Notes under the pieces: model-generated
The model's database searches: none
The model's input: only the letters and a program-made list of their open reading frames with translations
What the model was told of the DNA's origin: nothing
NCBI RefSeq assembly: GCF_023094165.1
Contig: NZ_JALMDK010000017.1
Location: 1 to 64,000 of the forward strand
Length of the DNA: 64,000 nucleotides
Direction: 5' to 3'
DNA from: Crossiella sp. S99.2
GTDB taxonomy: Bacteria; Actinomycetota; Actinomycetes; Mycobacteriales; Pseudonocardiaceae
In this document: positions 1 to 8,401 of the stretch, piece after piece
How positions within the stretch are numbered: position 1 is the stretch's first letter
Layout of the letters: every line of letters begins with the position of its first letter
Program-made: the position numbers and the translations under genes

Positions 1-70
1 ACGTCTCGTTCCCTCCGGACTCTCCGTCAATTCTACTTGGGGACGTGTCCGGAAAACTCGGGGCACCTCA

Positions 71-120
71 TACGCCGGTTTGGCCCAAGTGGGCGTACCA
101 GTTGGGCCAAGTGGTACGCC
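71..120. repeat. Palindromic intergenic repeat, copy A
   Basis: This segment carries alternating copies of TTGGCCCAA/TTGGGCCAA and GGCGTACC/GGTACGCC in both orientations, so it can fold on itself. The same unit recurs near 12.48, 19.52, 25.71, 37.60 and 51.34 kb. It lies just past the stop of the minus-strand deaminase gene. I recognise no gene in bases 1-144. Confidence 0.8.
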
Positions 121-144
121 ACCGGCGGGTTGCGGGCCGAGCTG

Positions 145-588
145 CTAGTCCTCGCCGATGTCCTCGTTCCACAGGGCTGGGTTGGCGGCGATGAACTCGG
201 TCATCAGGGTCACGCAGTCCGGGTCGTCCAGCAGGGTCACCTGGACGCCGTGTTGGGCCAGCCAGTCGTGCTGGCCGGTGAAGGTGCGGGACTCGCCGAC
301 GATGAGGTTGCCGATGCCGAACTGGCGGATCAGGCCGGAGCAGTACCAGCACGGGGACAGCGTGGTGACCATGGTGGTGCCGCGGTAGCTGGCCTGGCGG
401 CCGGCGTTGCGGAAGGCGGAGGTCTCCCCGTGCATGGAGGCGTCGCCGTCCTGGACCCGGCGGTTGCGGCCGCGGCCCAGCAACTGTCCGTCCGCGCCGA
501 AGAGGGCGGCGCCGATCGGGATGCCGCCCTCGGCGCGGCCGGAGCGGGCCTCGTCGAGGGCGACCGCGAGCATCTCCTGTGGCGTCAC
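145..588 (-). CDS. Cytosine deaminase-like nucleoside deaminase
   Basis: A 147-aa zinc-dependent deaminase of the cytidine/deoxycytidylate deaminase superfamily, predicted to be cytoplasmic and to hydrolyse an amino group from a pyrimidine or purine base. The zinc site is visible: an HGE motif near residue 54 (His ligand and catalytic Glu) and PCWYC near residue 79 (two Cys ligands). The overall pattern (GGIPIG near the N-terminus, TTLSPC in the middle, NEDIGED at the C-terminus) resembles yeast Fcy1-type cytosine deaminase more than TadA, and the length is normal for that group. Its ATG overlaps the stop of the upstream MpaB-type gene by 4 bases, so the two are probably translationally coupled. 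The exact substrate is inferred. Confidence 0.85.
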   Translation of the reverse strand: MTPQEMLAVALDEARSGRAEGGIPIGAALFGADGQLLGRGRNRRVQDGDASMHGETSAFRNAGRQASYRGTTMVTTLSPCWYCSGLIRQFGIGNLIVGESRTFTGQHDWLAQHGVQVTLLDDPDCVTLMTEFIAANPALWNEDIGED

Positions 589-1772
589 GGCTTCGGCCCG
601 TCGCCGTGCGCGGCGCGCAGCACGTCCACGTATGCCTTGCGGGCGGCGTGGCCGTGTACCGCCTGTGCGGTGCGGAAGGCGGGGATGCGGCGGTAGGTCA
701 GTTCGGCCACGGTGTTCACCGCGGCGGCCACCCGCACCAGGGCGCGGGCGAGGGGATCATCCGGCATGCCAAGGGAATCCGCGCTGGCCGGGCCGATCAC
801 GATCCGGCTGATCGCGGTGTGCACCCGCTCGGCCCAGCGCGCCCGCAGCTCGCTCTGGTCGGGACGGGGGCGCTGGTAGGCCGCGCGCAGGTCGGCGGCC
901 AGGGTGCGCGAGTCGCTGTCCGGGATCAGTTCGGTGGCGGCCTGTTCCCAGAGGTGTTGCCACGCTTCGGCTTCGTCGGCGGGGAGCATGTCCTCCTCGA
1001 TGCCGACCAGCCAGCCGACGTAGCGCCACAGGTGCAGGATGTCGGCGCGTTCTTGTGCGGTGTAACGAATTCCGAGGACCTGGGTGGCTTCCATGACCCC
1101 GAGGGAGAACATCAGGGTGAGCTGGTTGGCCTGGGCGTCGTTGAGCGGCTGGTCCCAGGCGGCCAGGTCCCAGTCGCCGCGCTTGAGCAGCACATCGCGG
1201 ATGTGCGCGTGCACCAGCCGGACCCGCAACGCGGCCGCGTAGCCCACCCCGCCGACGACCAGGCTGCCCGGGGTGCTGACATCCAGCCACCAGCTGGCCG
1301 TGTTGAGCACCCGGCGGCTGGTCGCCTTTCCGGTCTGGCCGGTTGAGGTCAAGGTCTTGCACACCCGTAACGAGTGGAAGCCGACCACCAGGTACACATC
1401 GCACAGGCTGAAGGCCGCCGCCTTGCCCGCCCGGCTGATCGCCTGCGCGCCACTGCGCAACCGGTCCTGATCCACCCAGGCCGGCGTCCGCTCCACCGCC
1501 CGGAAGAACTCGACCAGTTCCGCGGGCGGGTTCTCGATCGAGTCGATCCCCTCGGTGCAGGCCCGGCCGAACAGCTCCCGACCCTCGCCCTTGAGCCGGT
1601 GCATCATCGCCACCAGCCCATCGCCGAGGGCGTCCACCGTGGTGGCCCGGTGCCGCAGGTGCTGGAGCCGCTCCGCGCCGGGTGTGCGCGCGGCGTGCCC
1701 GCGACGGGCGGCGGTGGTCCGGAACGCGCCGTTGGTCAACGCGGTCGATTCATCCAGACTGACCGTCGTCAT
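585..1772 (-). CDS. MpaB-family oxygenase (DUF2236)
   Basis: A 395-aa protein of the oxygenase MpaB/rubber oxygenase catalytic-domain family (DUF2236). These are His-rich, mostly helical proteins; the latex-clearing protein Lcp and fungal MpaB belong to this group. The family pattern is visible in the conserved Arg/His-rich region near residues 40-60 and the long helical core with GGVGYAAALRVRLVH and the C-terminal WRYVGWLVGIEEDMLP block. I chose the ATG at 1772 because a GAGGAG ribosome-binding site lies just upstream; an in-frame ATG at 1808 lacks one. It overlaps the deaminase start by 4 bases. No signal peptide is evident. The substrate is unknown. Confidence 0.8.
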   Translation of the reverse strand: MTTVSLDESTALTNGAFRTTAARRGHAARTPGAERLQHLRHRATTVDALGDGLVAMMHRLKGEGRELFGRACTEGIDSIENPPAELVEFFRAVERTPAWVDQDRLRSGAQAISRAGKAAAFSLCDVYLVVGFHSLRVCKTLTSTGQTGKATSRRVLNTASWWLDVSTPGSLVVGGVGYAAALRVRLVHAHIRDVLLKRGDWDLAAWDQPLNDAQANQLTLMFSLGVMEATQVLGIRYTAQERADILHLWRYVGWLVGIEEDMLPADEAEAWQHLWEQAATELIPDSDSRTLAADLRAAYQRPRPDQSELRARWAERVHTAISRIVIGPASADSLGMPDDPLARALVRVAAAVNTVAELTYRRIPAFRTAQAVHGHAARKAYVDVLRAAHGDGPKP

Positions 1773-1804
1773 GCGAGGCTCCTCAGTGGGGTGGTCGGGG
1801 CCGA

Positions 1805-2083
1805 TCACTCCCCCGGATTCTCACTCGCCCAGGGCGGATTTCGCCAGGGTTTCCCGGGTCTCGGTTGGGATTCGCCGGACGGAAGCCGGATCTGCTGGGG
1901 CAAAGCCGCCTCGGGCCACACCATTCCTGTTGTGCCGCAAGCGAGTCCCACACCGTCCACCTCGGACTCACCGCCCGCCGCGCCGATTCCCGGCACGCCG
2001 CTAACCGGGGCCGGGTACCACCTGGTGGCACTGTTCGACGCCGCTGCGTACACGGGCGTGTACGCCAAGTTCCCGGCGGTCAC
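1805..2083 (-). CDS. Possible small hypothetical protein downstream of SARP gene
   Basis: A 92-aa reading frame with a GTG start that overlaps the stop of the SARP-type regulator gene in a GTGA arrangement, which is how translationally coupled genes look in this window. Codon third positions are mostly G/C in the first half but weaken toward the end, and I recognise no domain. It fills most of the otherwise empty 307-base gap between the regulator and the MpaB-type gene. A perfect palindrome lies at 2046-2065, inside its first codons. It could equally be non-coding leader or spacer DNA. Confidence 0.35.
   Translation of the reverse strand: MTAGNLAYTPVYAAASNSATRWYPAPVSGVPGIGAAGGESEVDGVGLACGTTGMVWPEAALPQQIRLPSGESQPRPGKPWRNPPWASENPGE
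2046..2065. promoter_or_regulatory. 20-bp palindrome just after the SARP gene
   Basis: GCGTACAC and GTGTACGC form 8-bp arms around a 4-base centre. It could be an operator or a short hairpin; nothing in the sequence decides between them. Confidence 0.4.
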
Positions 2084-4794
2084 CGGACTGACCAGGCCAA
2101 CAGGTCCTCGGCCCTGGTCAGGTTGCGATCGCCGGTGCGGCGGTAGATGTCGCGGGCCTCGGTCCAGGCCAGCCGGGCCCGCCCGGTGTCGCCGAGGGCG
2201 GCGGCGATCCGGCCCAGGAAGATCAGGTTGTTGGCCAGCTGGGAGGGGGCGCCCAGTTCGCGGTGTTCGGCGTCGGCGCGTTCGGCGTAGGTCAGCGCGG
2301 TCTGGTATTCGCCGAGGCCCCAGTGGGTTTCGGCCAGGTTGCTCAGGGCGATGGCGGCGTGGAAGCGGTCGCCCGCACGCTCGAAGAGGGCCAGTGCGCG
2401 CTGGTTGTACGGCAGGCTCTGGGCGAACTGGCGGAGCCGGGCGTGCGAACCGCCGAGGTTGAGCAGCGGGATCCCCAGTTCCGCCGGTGATCCAGTCGCT
2501 TCCGCCTCGGCCAGTGCCCGCTCCTGGTAGTGCACGGCCTCGGCGTGCTCGCCACGGTCGTAGTGCCAGGTGCCCAGGTTGTTGAGCAGCACCGCGGCCT
2601 TGGTGCGATCACCCATCTCCTCGGCCACCGCCAGCGCCTCCCGGTACTGACCACGGGCCTCTTCGGCGCGGCCGGCCGAGTTGTAGGCCACGCCCAGGCA
2701 GTTGGCGGCGTGGAAGCGGGCCACCGGGTCGGCGAGGCGATCCGCCGCGACCACGCCCAGGCGGGCCAGTTCGACCCAGTCGGCCAGGTGCCTGCGGTTG
2801 CGCAGGTAGCCGAGCAGCAGCCAGGGCAGGCGCCAGACCGGGTCGAGCACGCCGGTCCCCGCCAGCTGACGGGTGAGCGCGAGCAGGTTGGCGTGTTCGG
2901 CTTCGCACCAGGTCAGCGCGCCGGCGGCGGTGCTGAAGCTGGGCCAGTCCGGCTGGCCAGAGTCCGGATCGCAGACCTCGGCCAGGCGCGGTGAGCCGGA
3001 GAGCAGGGCCCGGCCGCGGGCGGCGAGCACCAGGTACAGCTCGGTGAGGCGGTGCAGGGCCGCGACGCGCTCGGCCGGGGTTTCCTCGGTGTCGGCGCGT
3101 TCGGCGGCGTAGACGCGGAGCAGGTCGTGGAAGCGGTAGCGGCCAGGACGGGGCTGGGCGATCAGGTGCGCGGCGACCAGGTCGTCCAGCAGGGCGCGGG
3201 CCAGCCGGGGGCCGGTGCCGGCCAGCGCGGCGGCGGCCCACAGGTCCACGTCGGGTCCGGGGTGCAGGCCGAGCAGCCGGAACAGCCGGGCCGCCGGGGG
3301 CCGGACGCCCTGGTAGGACAACAGGAACGCGGCCCGCAGGTCGGTGCGCGGGTCCTGCGGGTCGGTGAGCACGTCCAGCCGGGAGCGCTGGTCCTTCAGC
3401 TCGTCCACCAGTTCGGCGACGGGGGTGTCCGGGAACCGGGAGGCGCGTTCGCCCGCCAGCACCAGCGCGAGCGGCAGTTGTCCGCACAGCGTGCTGAGGC
3501 GGCGCACCGCCTCGGGTTCGGCGGCGGCGCGGTCGGCCCCGATGCCCCGGCCCAGCAACGCGGCCGCGTCCGCCCCGGACAGGCCGCCCAGGGTGATCCG
3601 CCGCGCGCCGTCCCTGGCGATCAGGCCGCGCAACTGGGTGCGGCTGGTCACCAGGACCACGGCCGCGCCACCGGGCAGCAGTGGGCGGACCTGGTCGGCA
3701 TCGCGGGCGTTGTCCAGCAGCAACAACACCTTCCGCGTGCCCAGGGTGGCCCGTAGCAGCGCGCCGCGTTCGTCCACTGTGGACGGTATGGCCCGCGCGG
3801 GCAGGCCGAGGCCGCGCAGCAGCGTGTCCAGGGCCGCGCTGACCGGCAGTGGGGCGGCGTCGGCGTGCCCGCGCAGGTCCAGGCACAGTTCGCCGCCGGG
3901 GAAGCGGTGCCGGTTGAGGTGCGCCCAGTGCACGGCCAGCGCGGACTTGCCCACACCCGCGCTGCCCTCGATCACCAGCACCGATCCGGCCTGCGCCGCG
4001 CGGTCCAGGGCGGTCAGTTCGCCCGCCCGGCCGGTGAAGTGCCCGATGTCGAAGGGCAACTGGCGGGGCACCGGCGCGGGTTCGTCCTTGTCCGCCAGCA
4101 GTTCCAGGTGCAGCTCGCGCAGCGCGGGCCCGGGTTCCACGCCGAGTTCGGCCGCGAACAACTCCCGGCAGGCCGCGTACTCGGCGAGTGCCTCGGCCCG
4201 CCGTCCGGTCTGGGCGAGGACGCGGATCAGCCGTTCCCACAACGGTTCGCGCAGCGGATGCGCGGCCAGCAGGGTGCGCAGCCGGTCGGCCAGGCCGGGG
4301 TCGGGGGCCAGATCGGCGAGTCGTTCGGTGGCGCGCAGGCGTAGCTCGGTGAGCCGGGGCTCGTGTTCGGCGGCGAGCAGCGGCAGCGATTCCAGGGCCG
4401 CGCCGTGCCATTGCGCCAGCGCGGCGTCCAGCAGCACGCGTTCGGCCGCCGGGTCGGTGCTGTGGCCCGCGCGGGTGAGCAGATCGCGGAAGCGGTGCAC
4501 GTCCACCGCCGCCGCCGGGACGCGCAGCCGGTAGGCGTCGGGTTCGGTGCCGATCCGCTCCGGTCCGATCAGGTGCCGCAGTCGCATCACGTTGGTGTGC
4601 AGGCTGGCCCGCACGTTCGCCGGCGGCTCGTCACCCCAGACCGCCTCGGCCAGCGCGGTCACCGCGACCGGATGCCCGGCGGCCAGGGCCAGGGTGGCCA
4701 GCAACGCGCGCTGGCGGGCGCTGGGGACCGGGACCTCGGCGCCGTCCACGAGCAGCTGGAACGGGCCCAGCAGGTGGATCGACAGCTCCGGCAT
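2080..4794 (-). CDS. AfsR/SARP-family transcriptional regulator (BTAD-NB-ARC-TPR)
   Basis: A regulator of about 904 aa with the classic AfsR layout: an N-terminal OmpR-like winged helix (starting at LSIHLLGPF), a bacterial transcriptional activation domain, an NB-ARC ATPase with the P-loop GSAGVGKSALA and a Walker B-like LLLLDNA, and a C-terminal set of TPR repeats. Such proteins activate secondary-metabolism or developmental promoters in response to nucleotide and phosphorylation signals. I place the start at 4794, where homology begins; an in-frame start at 4863 would add 23 residues. It stands alone on the minus strand, and its target cannot be read from context. Confidence 0.88.
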   Translation of the reverse strand: MPELSIHLLGPFQLLVDGAEVPVPSARQRALLATLALAAGHPVAVTALAEAVWGDEPPANVRASLHTNVMRLRHLIGPERIGTEPDAYRLRVPAAAVDVHRFRDLLTRAGHSTDPAAERVLLDAALAQWHGAALESLPLLAAEHEPRLTELRLRATERLADLAPDPGLADRLRTLLAAHPLREPLWERLIRVLAQTGRRAEALAEYAACRELFAAELGVEPGPALRELHLELLADKDEPAPVPRQLPFDIGHFTGRAGELTALDRAAQAGSVLVIEGSAGVGKSALAVHWAHLNRHRFPGGELCLDLRGHADAAPLPVSAALDTLLRGLGLPARAIPSTVDERGALLRATLGTRKVLLLLDNARDADQVRPLLPGGAAVVLVTSRTQLRGLIARDGARRITLGGLSGADAAALLGRGIGADRAAAEPEAVRRLSTLCGQLPLALVLAGERASRFPDTPVAELVDELKDQRSRLDVLTDPQDPRTDLRAAFLLSYQGVRPPAARLFRLLGLHPGPDVDLWAAAALAGTGPRLARALLDDLVAAHLIAQPRPGRYRFHDLLRVYAAERADTEETPAERVAALHRLTELYLVLAARGRALLSGSPRLAEVCDPDSGQPDWPSFSTAAGALTWCEAEHANLLALTRQLAGTGVLDPVWRLPWLLLGYLRNRRHLADWVELARLGVVAADRLADPVARFHAANCLGVAYNSAGRAEEARGQYREALAVAEEMGDRTKAAVLLNNLGTWHYDRGEHAEAVHYQERALAEAEATGSPAELGIPLLNLGGSHARLRQFAQSLPYNQRALALFERAGDRFHAAIALSNLAETHWGLGEYQTALTYAERADAEHRELGAPSQLANNLIFLGRIAAALGDTGRARLAWTEARDIYRRTGDRNLTRAEDLLAWSVR
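3772..3784. repeat. Intragenic palindrome GTCCACWGTGGAC (first of a family)
   Basis: Exact or near-exact copies of this 13-bp palindrome occur at 3772, 10087 (last base G), 18968, 20103, 21785, 23895, 26053 and 45534. Near variants occur at 35397, 39589 and 61862. All are inside coding sequences and in one reading frame, giving Ser-Thr-Val-Asp/Glu or a close variant. The central ACT/ACA codon is uncommon in this GC-rich DNA, so the DNA word itself seems to be favoured. Its function is unknown. Confidence 0.75.
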
Positions 4795-4902
4795 CCGATC
4801 AAGTCTAGTCAGCGCGGACAGCGCGGTGACAGCGCGTCTGACTACGGTCGACGCCGTCGTCACGGTGACCCGCCGCTGGGGGGTGGGGTCACCGTGACGG
4901 CG

Positions 4903-5508
4903 TCACAGCCAGCCGTGTTCGGTGGCCGCGCGCACCGCCTCGATCCGGTTGCGGGTGCCGGTTTTCTGGATGGCCGAGGACAGGTAGTTGCGGACCGTGC
5001 TCTCCGACAGGTGCAGGCGGGTGGCCAGGTCGGACACGGTGGCGCCGTCCGCGGCGGCGGCCAGCAGTTCGCGTTCCCGGTCGGTCAGCGGGTTGGGGCC
5101 GGAGCGGAGCGCGGCGGCGGCCAGGCCGGGGTCGATGACCTGTTCACCGGCCAGCACCCGGCGGATCGCGGCGGCCAGTTGTTCCACCGGACCGTCCTTG
5201 ACCAGGAAACCGCTGGCCCCGGCCTCCATGGCCCGGCGCAGGTAGCCGGGGCGGCCGAAGGTGGTGACGATCAGGATCCGGCAGGCCGGTAGCGCCCGCC
5301 GCAGGTCGGCCGCGGCCTCCAGGCCGCTGCGGCCGGGCATCTCGATGTCCAGCACCGCGATGTCGGGGCTGGTGGCCAGGGCCTGGGGCAGGACCTGGTC
5401 GCCGGTGGCGGCTTCGGCCACCACCTCGATGTCCTCTTCCAGGCCGAGCAGCAGGGACAGCGCGCCGCGCATCATGCCCTGGTCCTCGGCCAGCAAAACC
5501 CTGATCAC
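4903..5508 (-). CDS. NarL/LuxR-family response regulator
   Basis: A 201-aa response regulator. The N-terminal receiver domain shows the acidic pocket (LLAEDQ), the phosphoacceptor Asp in VLDIEMPG and the conserved Lys in FLVKDG. The C-terminal LuxR-type helix-turn-helix (PLTDRERELLAAAADG to ESTVRNYLSSAIQKTG) binds DNA. Its start overlaps the stop of the adjacent histidine kinase gene. It closes a four-gene minus-strand operon (ATPase, permease, kinase, regulator) and most likely controls that exporter in response to membrane or drug stress, as DesKR- and LiaRS-like pairs do. The signal is unknown. Confidence 0.93.
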   Translation of the reverse strand: MIRVLLAEDQGMMRGALSLLLGLEEDIEVVAEAATGDQVLPQALATSPDIAVLDIEMPGRSGLEAAADLRRALPACRILIVTTFGRPGYLRRAMEAGASGFLVKDGPVEQLAAAIRRVLAGEQVIDPGLAAAALRSGPNPLTDRERELLAAAADGATVSDLATRLHLSESTVRNYLSSAIQKTGTRNRIEAVRAATEHGWL

Positions 5509-6614
5509 GACGTCTCCCCGGTTGGCACCGACACCCGCAGCATGAAGCCGCCCGGGGTGGCGATGGCGGTCAGTTCACCACCGGCGGCCTGGACTCGCTC
5601 GGTCAGGCCGCACAGGCCGTTTCCCCAGGTGACGGCGTCCTGCGCCGGTGGTGCTCCGTCGTTGGCGATGGTCAGCACCGCGGTGCCGTCCGCCGTCCGC
5701 AACTCGATCACGCAGCGGCGGGCGCGGGCGTGCCGGAGCACGTTGGTCACGCCCTCGCGGACCACCCAGCCCAGCACCGGTCCCACCGCCCCCGGCAACT
5801 CCCCCGGCTCCGGCAACTCCGCCGTCACCCCGGCCGCGACCAGCGCCGCGCGCGCACCGGCCAGCTCCTCGTTCAGGCTCGGTTCGCGGTAGCCCGAGAC
5901 CGCCTGCCGGACCTCGGTCAGTGCCCGCCGACCGACCGCCTCGATGTCGGCTGCCTGCTCCTGGGCCTTGCCGGGATCGCGCGGGATCAGCCTGCGGACC
6001 GCTTCCGCCTTGACCACCACCAGGGACAATGTGTGGCCGAGCAGGTCGTGCAGGTCCCTGGCGAAGCGCAGTCGTTCCTGGCCGACGGCGGTGTGCGCCA
6101 GCTCCTCCCTGGCCGCCTCCAGTTCGGCGACCGCCCGGCTCAGCCGCAGGACCACGAAGGTCAGCATGCCGGCCAGGAAGGTCAGGAAGGCGCCGATGAC
6201 GATGGGTGGGGCGTCGCTGCCCACCCACACGCCGAGCAGGTGCACCACCAGCACACCGACCACGTTCACCAGCGGTGCGCCGTAGTCCACGGTGATCAGC
6301 GACCAGACCGCGAACACGAACGGCATCGGCAGGTACCAGAAGTCGCCGAACTCCCTGGCGCAGGTCACGGCGATCGTGGTGAGCAGCACGGCCAGCGCGA
6401 TCGGCGCCCAGGACGGGCCGCGCTGGTTGAGCACCAGGTAGACCGCGATGCCGTAGGTCAGCGCGAACGCCCCGAGCGCGGTGGCACCCAGGGCGTCGGC
6501 GCGGAGTGCGGGCAGGAGTAGCGAGGCCAGCCAGGGCAGCATCGCCACCGGCGGCAGCTGTCCGTGCAGACGGTCGGTCACCGGCCTCGTACCCATCCCC
6601 GCACCGTAGATCAT
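5505..6614 (-). CDS. DesK-type sensor histidine kinase
   Basis: A 369-aa sensor kinase with about five N-terminal membrane segments, a HisKA_3 dimerisation/phosphoacceptor segment (FARDLHDLLGHTLSL, His near residue 195) and a degraded C-terminal HATPase_c domain (the REGVTNVLRHA N-box and TIANDG G-box are visible). The chosen ATG at 6614 overlaps the permease stop as ATGA; longer in-frame extensions have no membrane-protein character. It should phosphorylate the response regulator encoded at 4903-5508. Confidence 0.9.
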   Translation of the reverse strand: MIYGAGMGTRPVTDRLHGQLPPVAMLPWLASLLLPALRADALGATALGAFALTYGIAVYLVLNQRGPSWAPIALAVLLTTIAVTCAREFGDFWYLPMPFVFAVWSLITVDYGAPLVNVVGVLVVHLLGVWVGSDAPPIVIGAFLTFLAGMLTFVVLRLSRAVAELEAAREELAHTAVGQERLRFARDLHDLLGHTLSLVVVKAEAVRRLIPRDPGKAQEQAADIEAVGRRALTEVRQAVSGYREPSLNEELAGARAALVAAGVTAELPEPGELPGAVGPVLGWVVREGVTNVLRHARARRCVIELRTADGTAVLTIANDGAPPAQDAVTWGNGLCGLTERVQAAGGELTAIATPGGFMLRVSVPTGETS

Positions 6615-7342
6615 GCCCGGCGTCCACCGCGCTGGTAGGCGTAGATCGCGAACACCCCGAACAGCGCCAACCACCCGATCAGGACGCCGATCCCGCCCAT
6701 CGAGGGGCCGCGGTCGAAGACCACCGCCCAGGACAGGTCGGCGTAGCGGAAGGTCGGGGTGAACCGGGCCAGGTCGGCCAGCCAGTCCGGGAAGGCGGCC
6801 AGCGGGATCCACAGACCGCCCAACATGGACAGTCCGATGTAGACGAACACGCTGGCGAGCTGGGCGGTGCGCACGGAGAGCAGGTAGCCGATGCCGATGC
6901 CGGCCGCGGCGAAGGGCGCGGTGCCCACCCAGAGCAGGCCGACCGCGGCCAGCCAGCTCGGCACGGACAGCTGGACGTCATTGATCAGCGCGCCGGCGAT
7001 GCAGACCGAGACGATCGGCGGCAGCGCGAGCAGCATCGAGATCAGCACCCTGGCGAGCACGATCCGCAACGGGGACAACGGGGTCAGCCGCAGTTGCCGC
7101 AACCAGCCCAGTGCCCGGTCCTCGGCCACGCCGACGCTGCTGTTGAGCACGCCGCTGATCGCGCCGAAGGCGGACATGCTGACCATGGTGTAGAGCGCGG
7201 CCTGCCGCGGTTCCTGGCCGATGGCCACGTTGAGATTGTTGAACACCACGTACATCACCAGCGGGGTGAGCACGCTCATCAGCAGGAACCCGGTGTCCCG
7301 CAACAACCTCTTGCACTCGATGAGCACGTATCCCAGCATCAC
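6611..7342 (-). CDS. ABC-2 type exporter permease
   Basis: A 243-aa integral membrane protein with about six hydrophobic helices and the ABC-2 pattern: a soluble segment ending in RALGWLRQLRLTPLSP before the central helices, and a late ASVFVYIGLSMLGGLW segment. It should form the membrane channel for the ATPase encoded immediately upstream, with a 4-base start/stop overlap. Linked HK/RR genes suggest drug or lipid efflux. The substrate is unknown. Confidence 0.9.
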   Translation of the reverse strand: MMLGYVLIECKRLLRDTGFLLMSVLTPLVMYVVFNNLNVAIGQEPRQAALYTMVSMSAFGAISGVLNSSVGVAEDRALGWLRQLRLTPLSPLRIVLARVLISMLLALPPIVSVCIAGALINDVQLSVPSWLAAVGLLWVGTAPFAAAGIGIGYLLSVRTAQLASVFVYIGLSMLGGLWIPLAAFPDWLADLARFTPTFRYADLSWAVVFDRGPSMGGIGVLIGWLALFGVFAIYAYQRGGRRA

Positions 7343-8232
7343 ACAGCCGTCCGATCCGACGCGGTCAGCGCCATGAATGCCTCTTCCAGTCCGGCCCCGG
7401 TGACTTCCAGGTCGTGGATCGCGCCGAGCTGGGCCAGCGCCTGCACGGTGGCGTCGGAGTCGGCGCTGCTCAGGTAGGCCCGCCCACCGCGCAGCGACAC
7501 CGAGAGCACCCCCGGCAACCGTTGCAGCTCATCGGGTCTGCGGCCGTCCGGGTCCAGCGACACGGTCCGCCCGCCGACCCGGCCACGCAGCTCGTCCGGG
7601 GTGGCGTCGGCGATGGTGCGGCCATTGGAGATCACCACCACCCGGTCCGCGTTCTCCGCCACCTCCTCCAGGTAGTGGCTGGAGAACAGCACGGTCCGGC
7701 CGCGGGCGGCGAAGGCGCGCAGGTAGGTCCAGAACTCGCGGCGGTGCTCGACATCAAGCGCGGTGGTGGGTTCGTCGAGCACCACCAGCTCCGGGTCACC
7801 GGCCATGGCCAGCGCGAACTGCACCCGACGCGCCTGCCCCCCGGACAGGGCATCGGCCTTGCGCTTGGCCAGGTCGGTGAGCCCGGCGAGTCCCAGCACT
7901 TCGGCCAGCGGCAGCGGGGAGGGATAGCTGCGCCGGACGAAGTCGACAAGCTCGGCCACGGTGACCCGCGGGATGAGCTTGGCGTCCTGGGGCAGCACCC
8001 CGATCCGCCCGGCCCGGATCGCCGCCTCCGGGGTGCCGCCGAACAGGCTGACCTGCCCGGAGTCCGGGGCGAGCAGGCCGAGCATCAGGTTGATCGTGGT
8101 CGACTTGCCCGCGCCGTTGGGGCCGAGCAAGGCCACCGTCTGCCCCGCGGGCACGCTCAGGTGAACTCCGTTGACCGCGCGTACCGGTCCGTAGGCCTTG
8201 GTGACCGCGTGGAGGTGGACTGCCTCGTTCAT
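7339..8232 (-). CDS. ABC transporter ATP-binding protein
   Basis: A 297-aa ATPase of the DrrA/CcmA-like drug-export group. Visible motifs are Walker A (LLGPNGAGKSTTINL), the Q-loop (GVLPQDAKL), the signature LSGGQARRVQFA, Walker B (LVVLDEPTTALD) and the switch His (LFSSHYLEE). A C-terminal extension of about 80 residues is typical of this group. It is the first gene of the minus-strand ABC/two-component operon ending at 4903, and the divergent spacer to the GH101 gene should hold its promoter. Confidence 0.93.
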   Translation of the reverse strand: MNEAVHLHAVTKAYGPVRAVNGVHLSVPAGQTVALLGPNGAGKSTTINLMLGLLAPDSGQVSLFGGTPEAAIRAGRIGVLPQDAKLIPRVTVAELVDFVRRSYPSPLPLAEVLGLAGLTDLAKRKADALSGGQARRVQFALAMAGDPELVVLDEPTTALDVEHRREFWTYLRAFAARGRTVLFSSHYLEEVAENADRVVVISNGRTIADATPDELRGRVGGRTVSLDPDGRRPDELQRLPGVLSVSLRGGRAYLSSADSDATVQALAQLGAIHDLEVTGAGLEEAFMALTASDRTAV

Positions 8233-8401
8233 GGGCCAACCGTATTTCCTGGCGTTTCCGCAGGTAAGAGAGCTTTGTCCAATGCTGGGTAGGACAAATG
8301 TCCTGCGGTTGGGCTGTTCAGTTCTGATCGTTCGTCTGTTGACTAATGATGTTTAGCGCCCTAAAACAAGCACATTCGCGCAGTCGATCGTGGAGGTGCC
8401 C

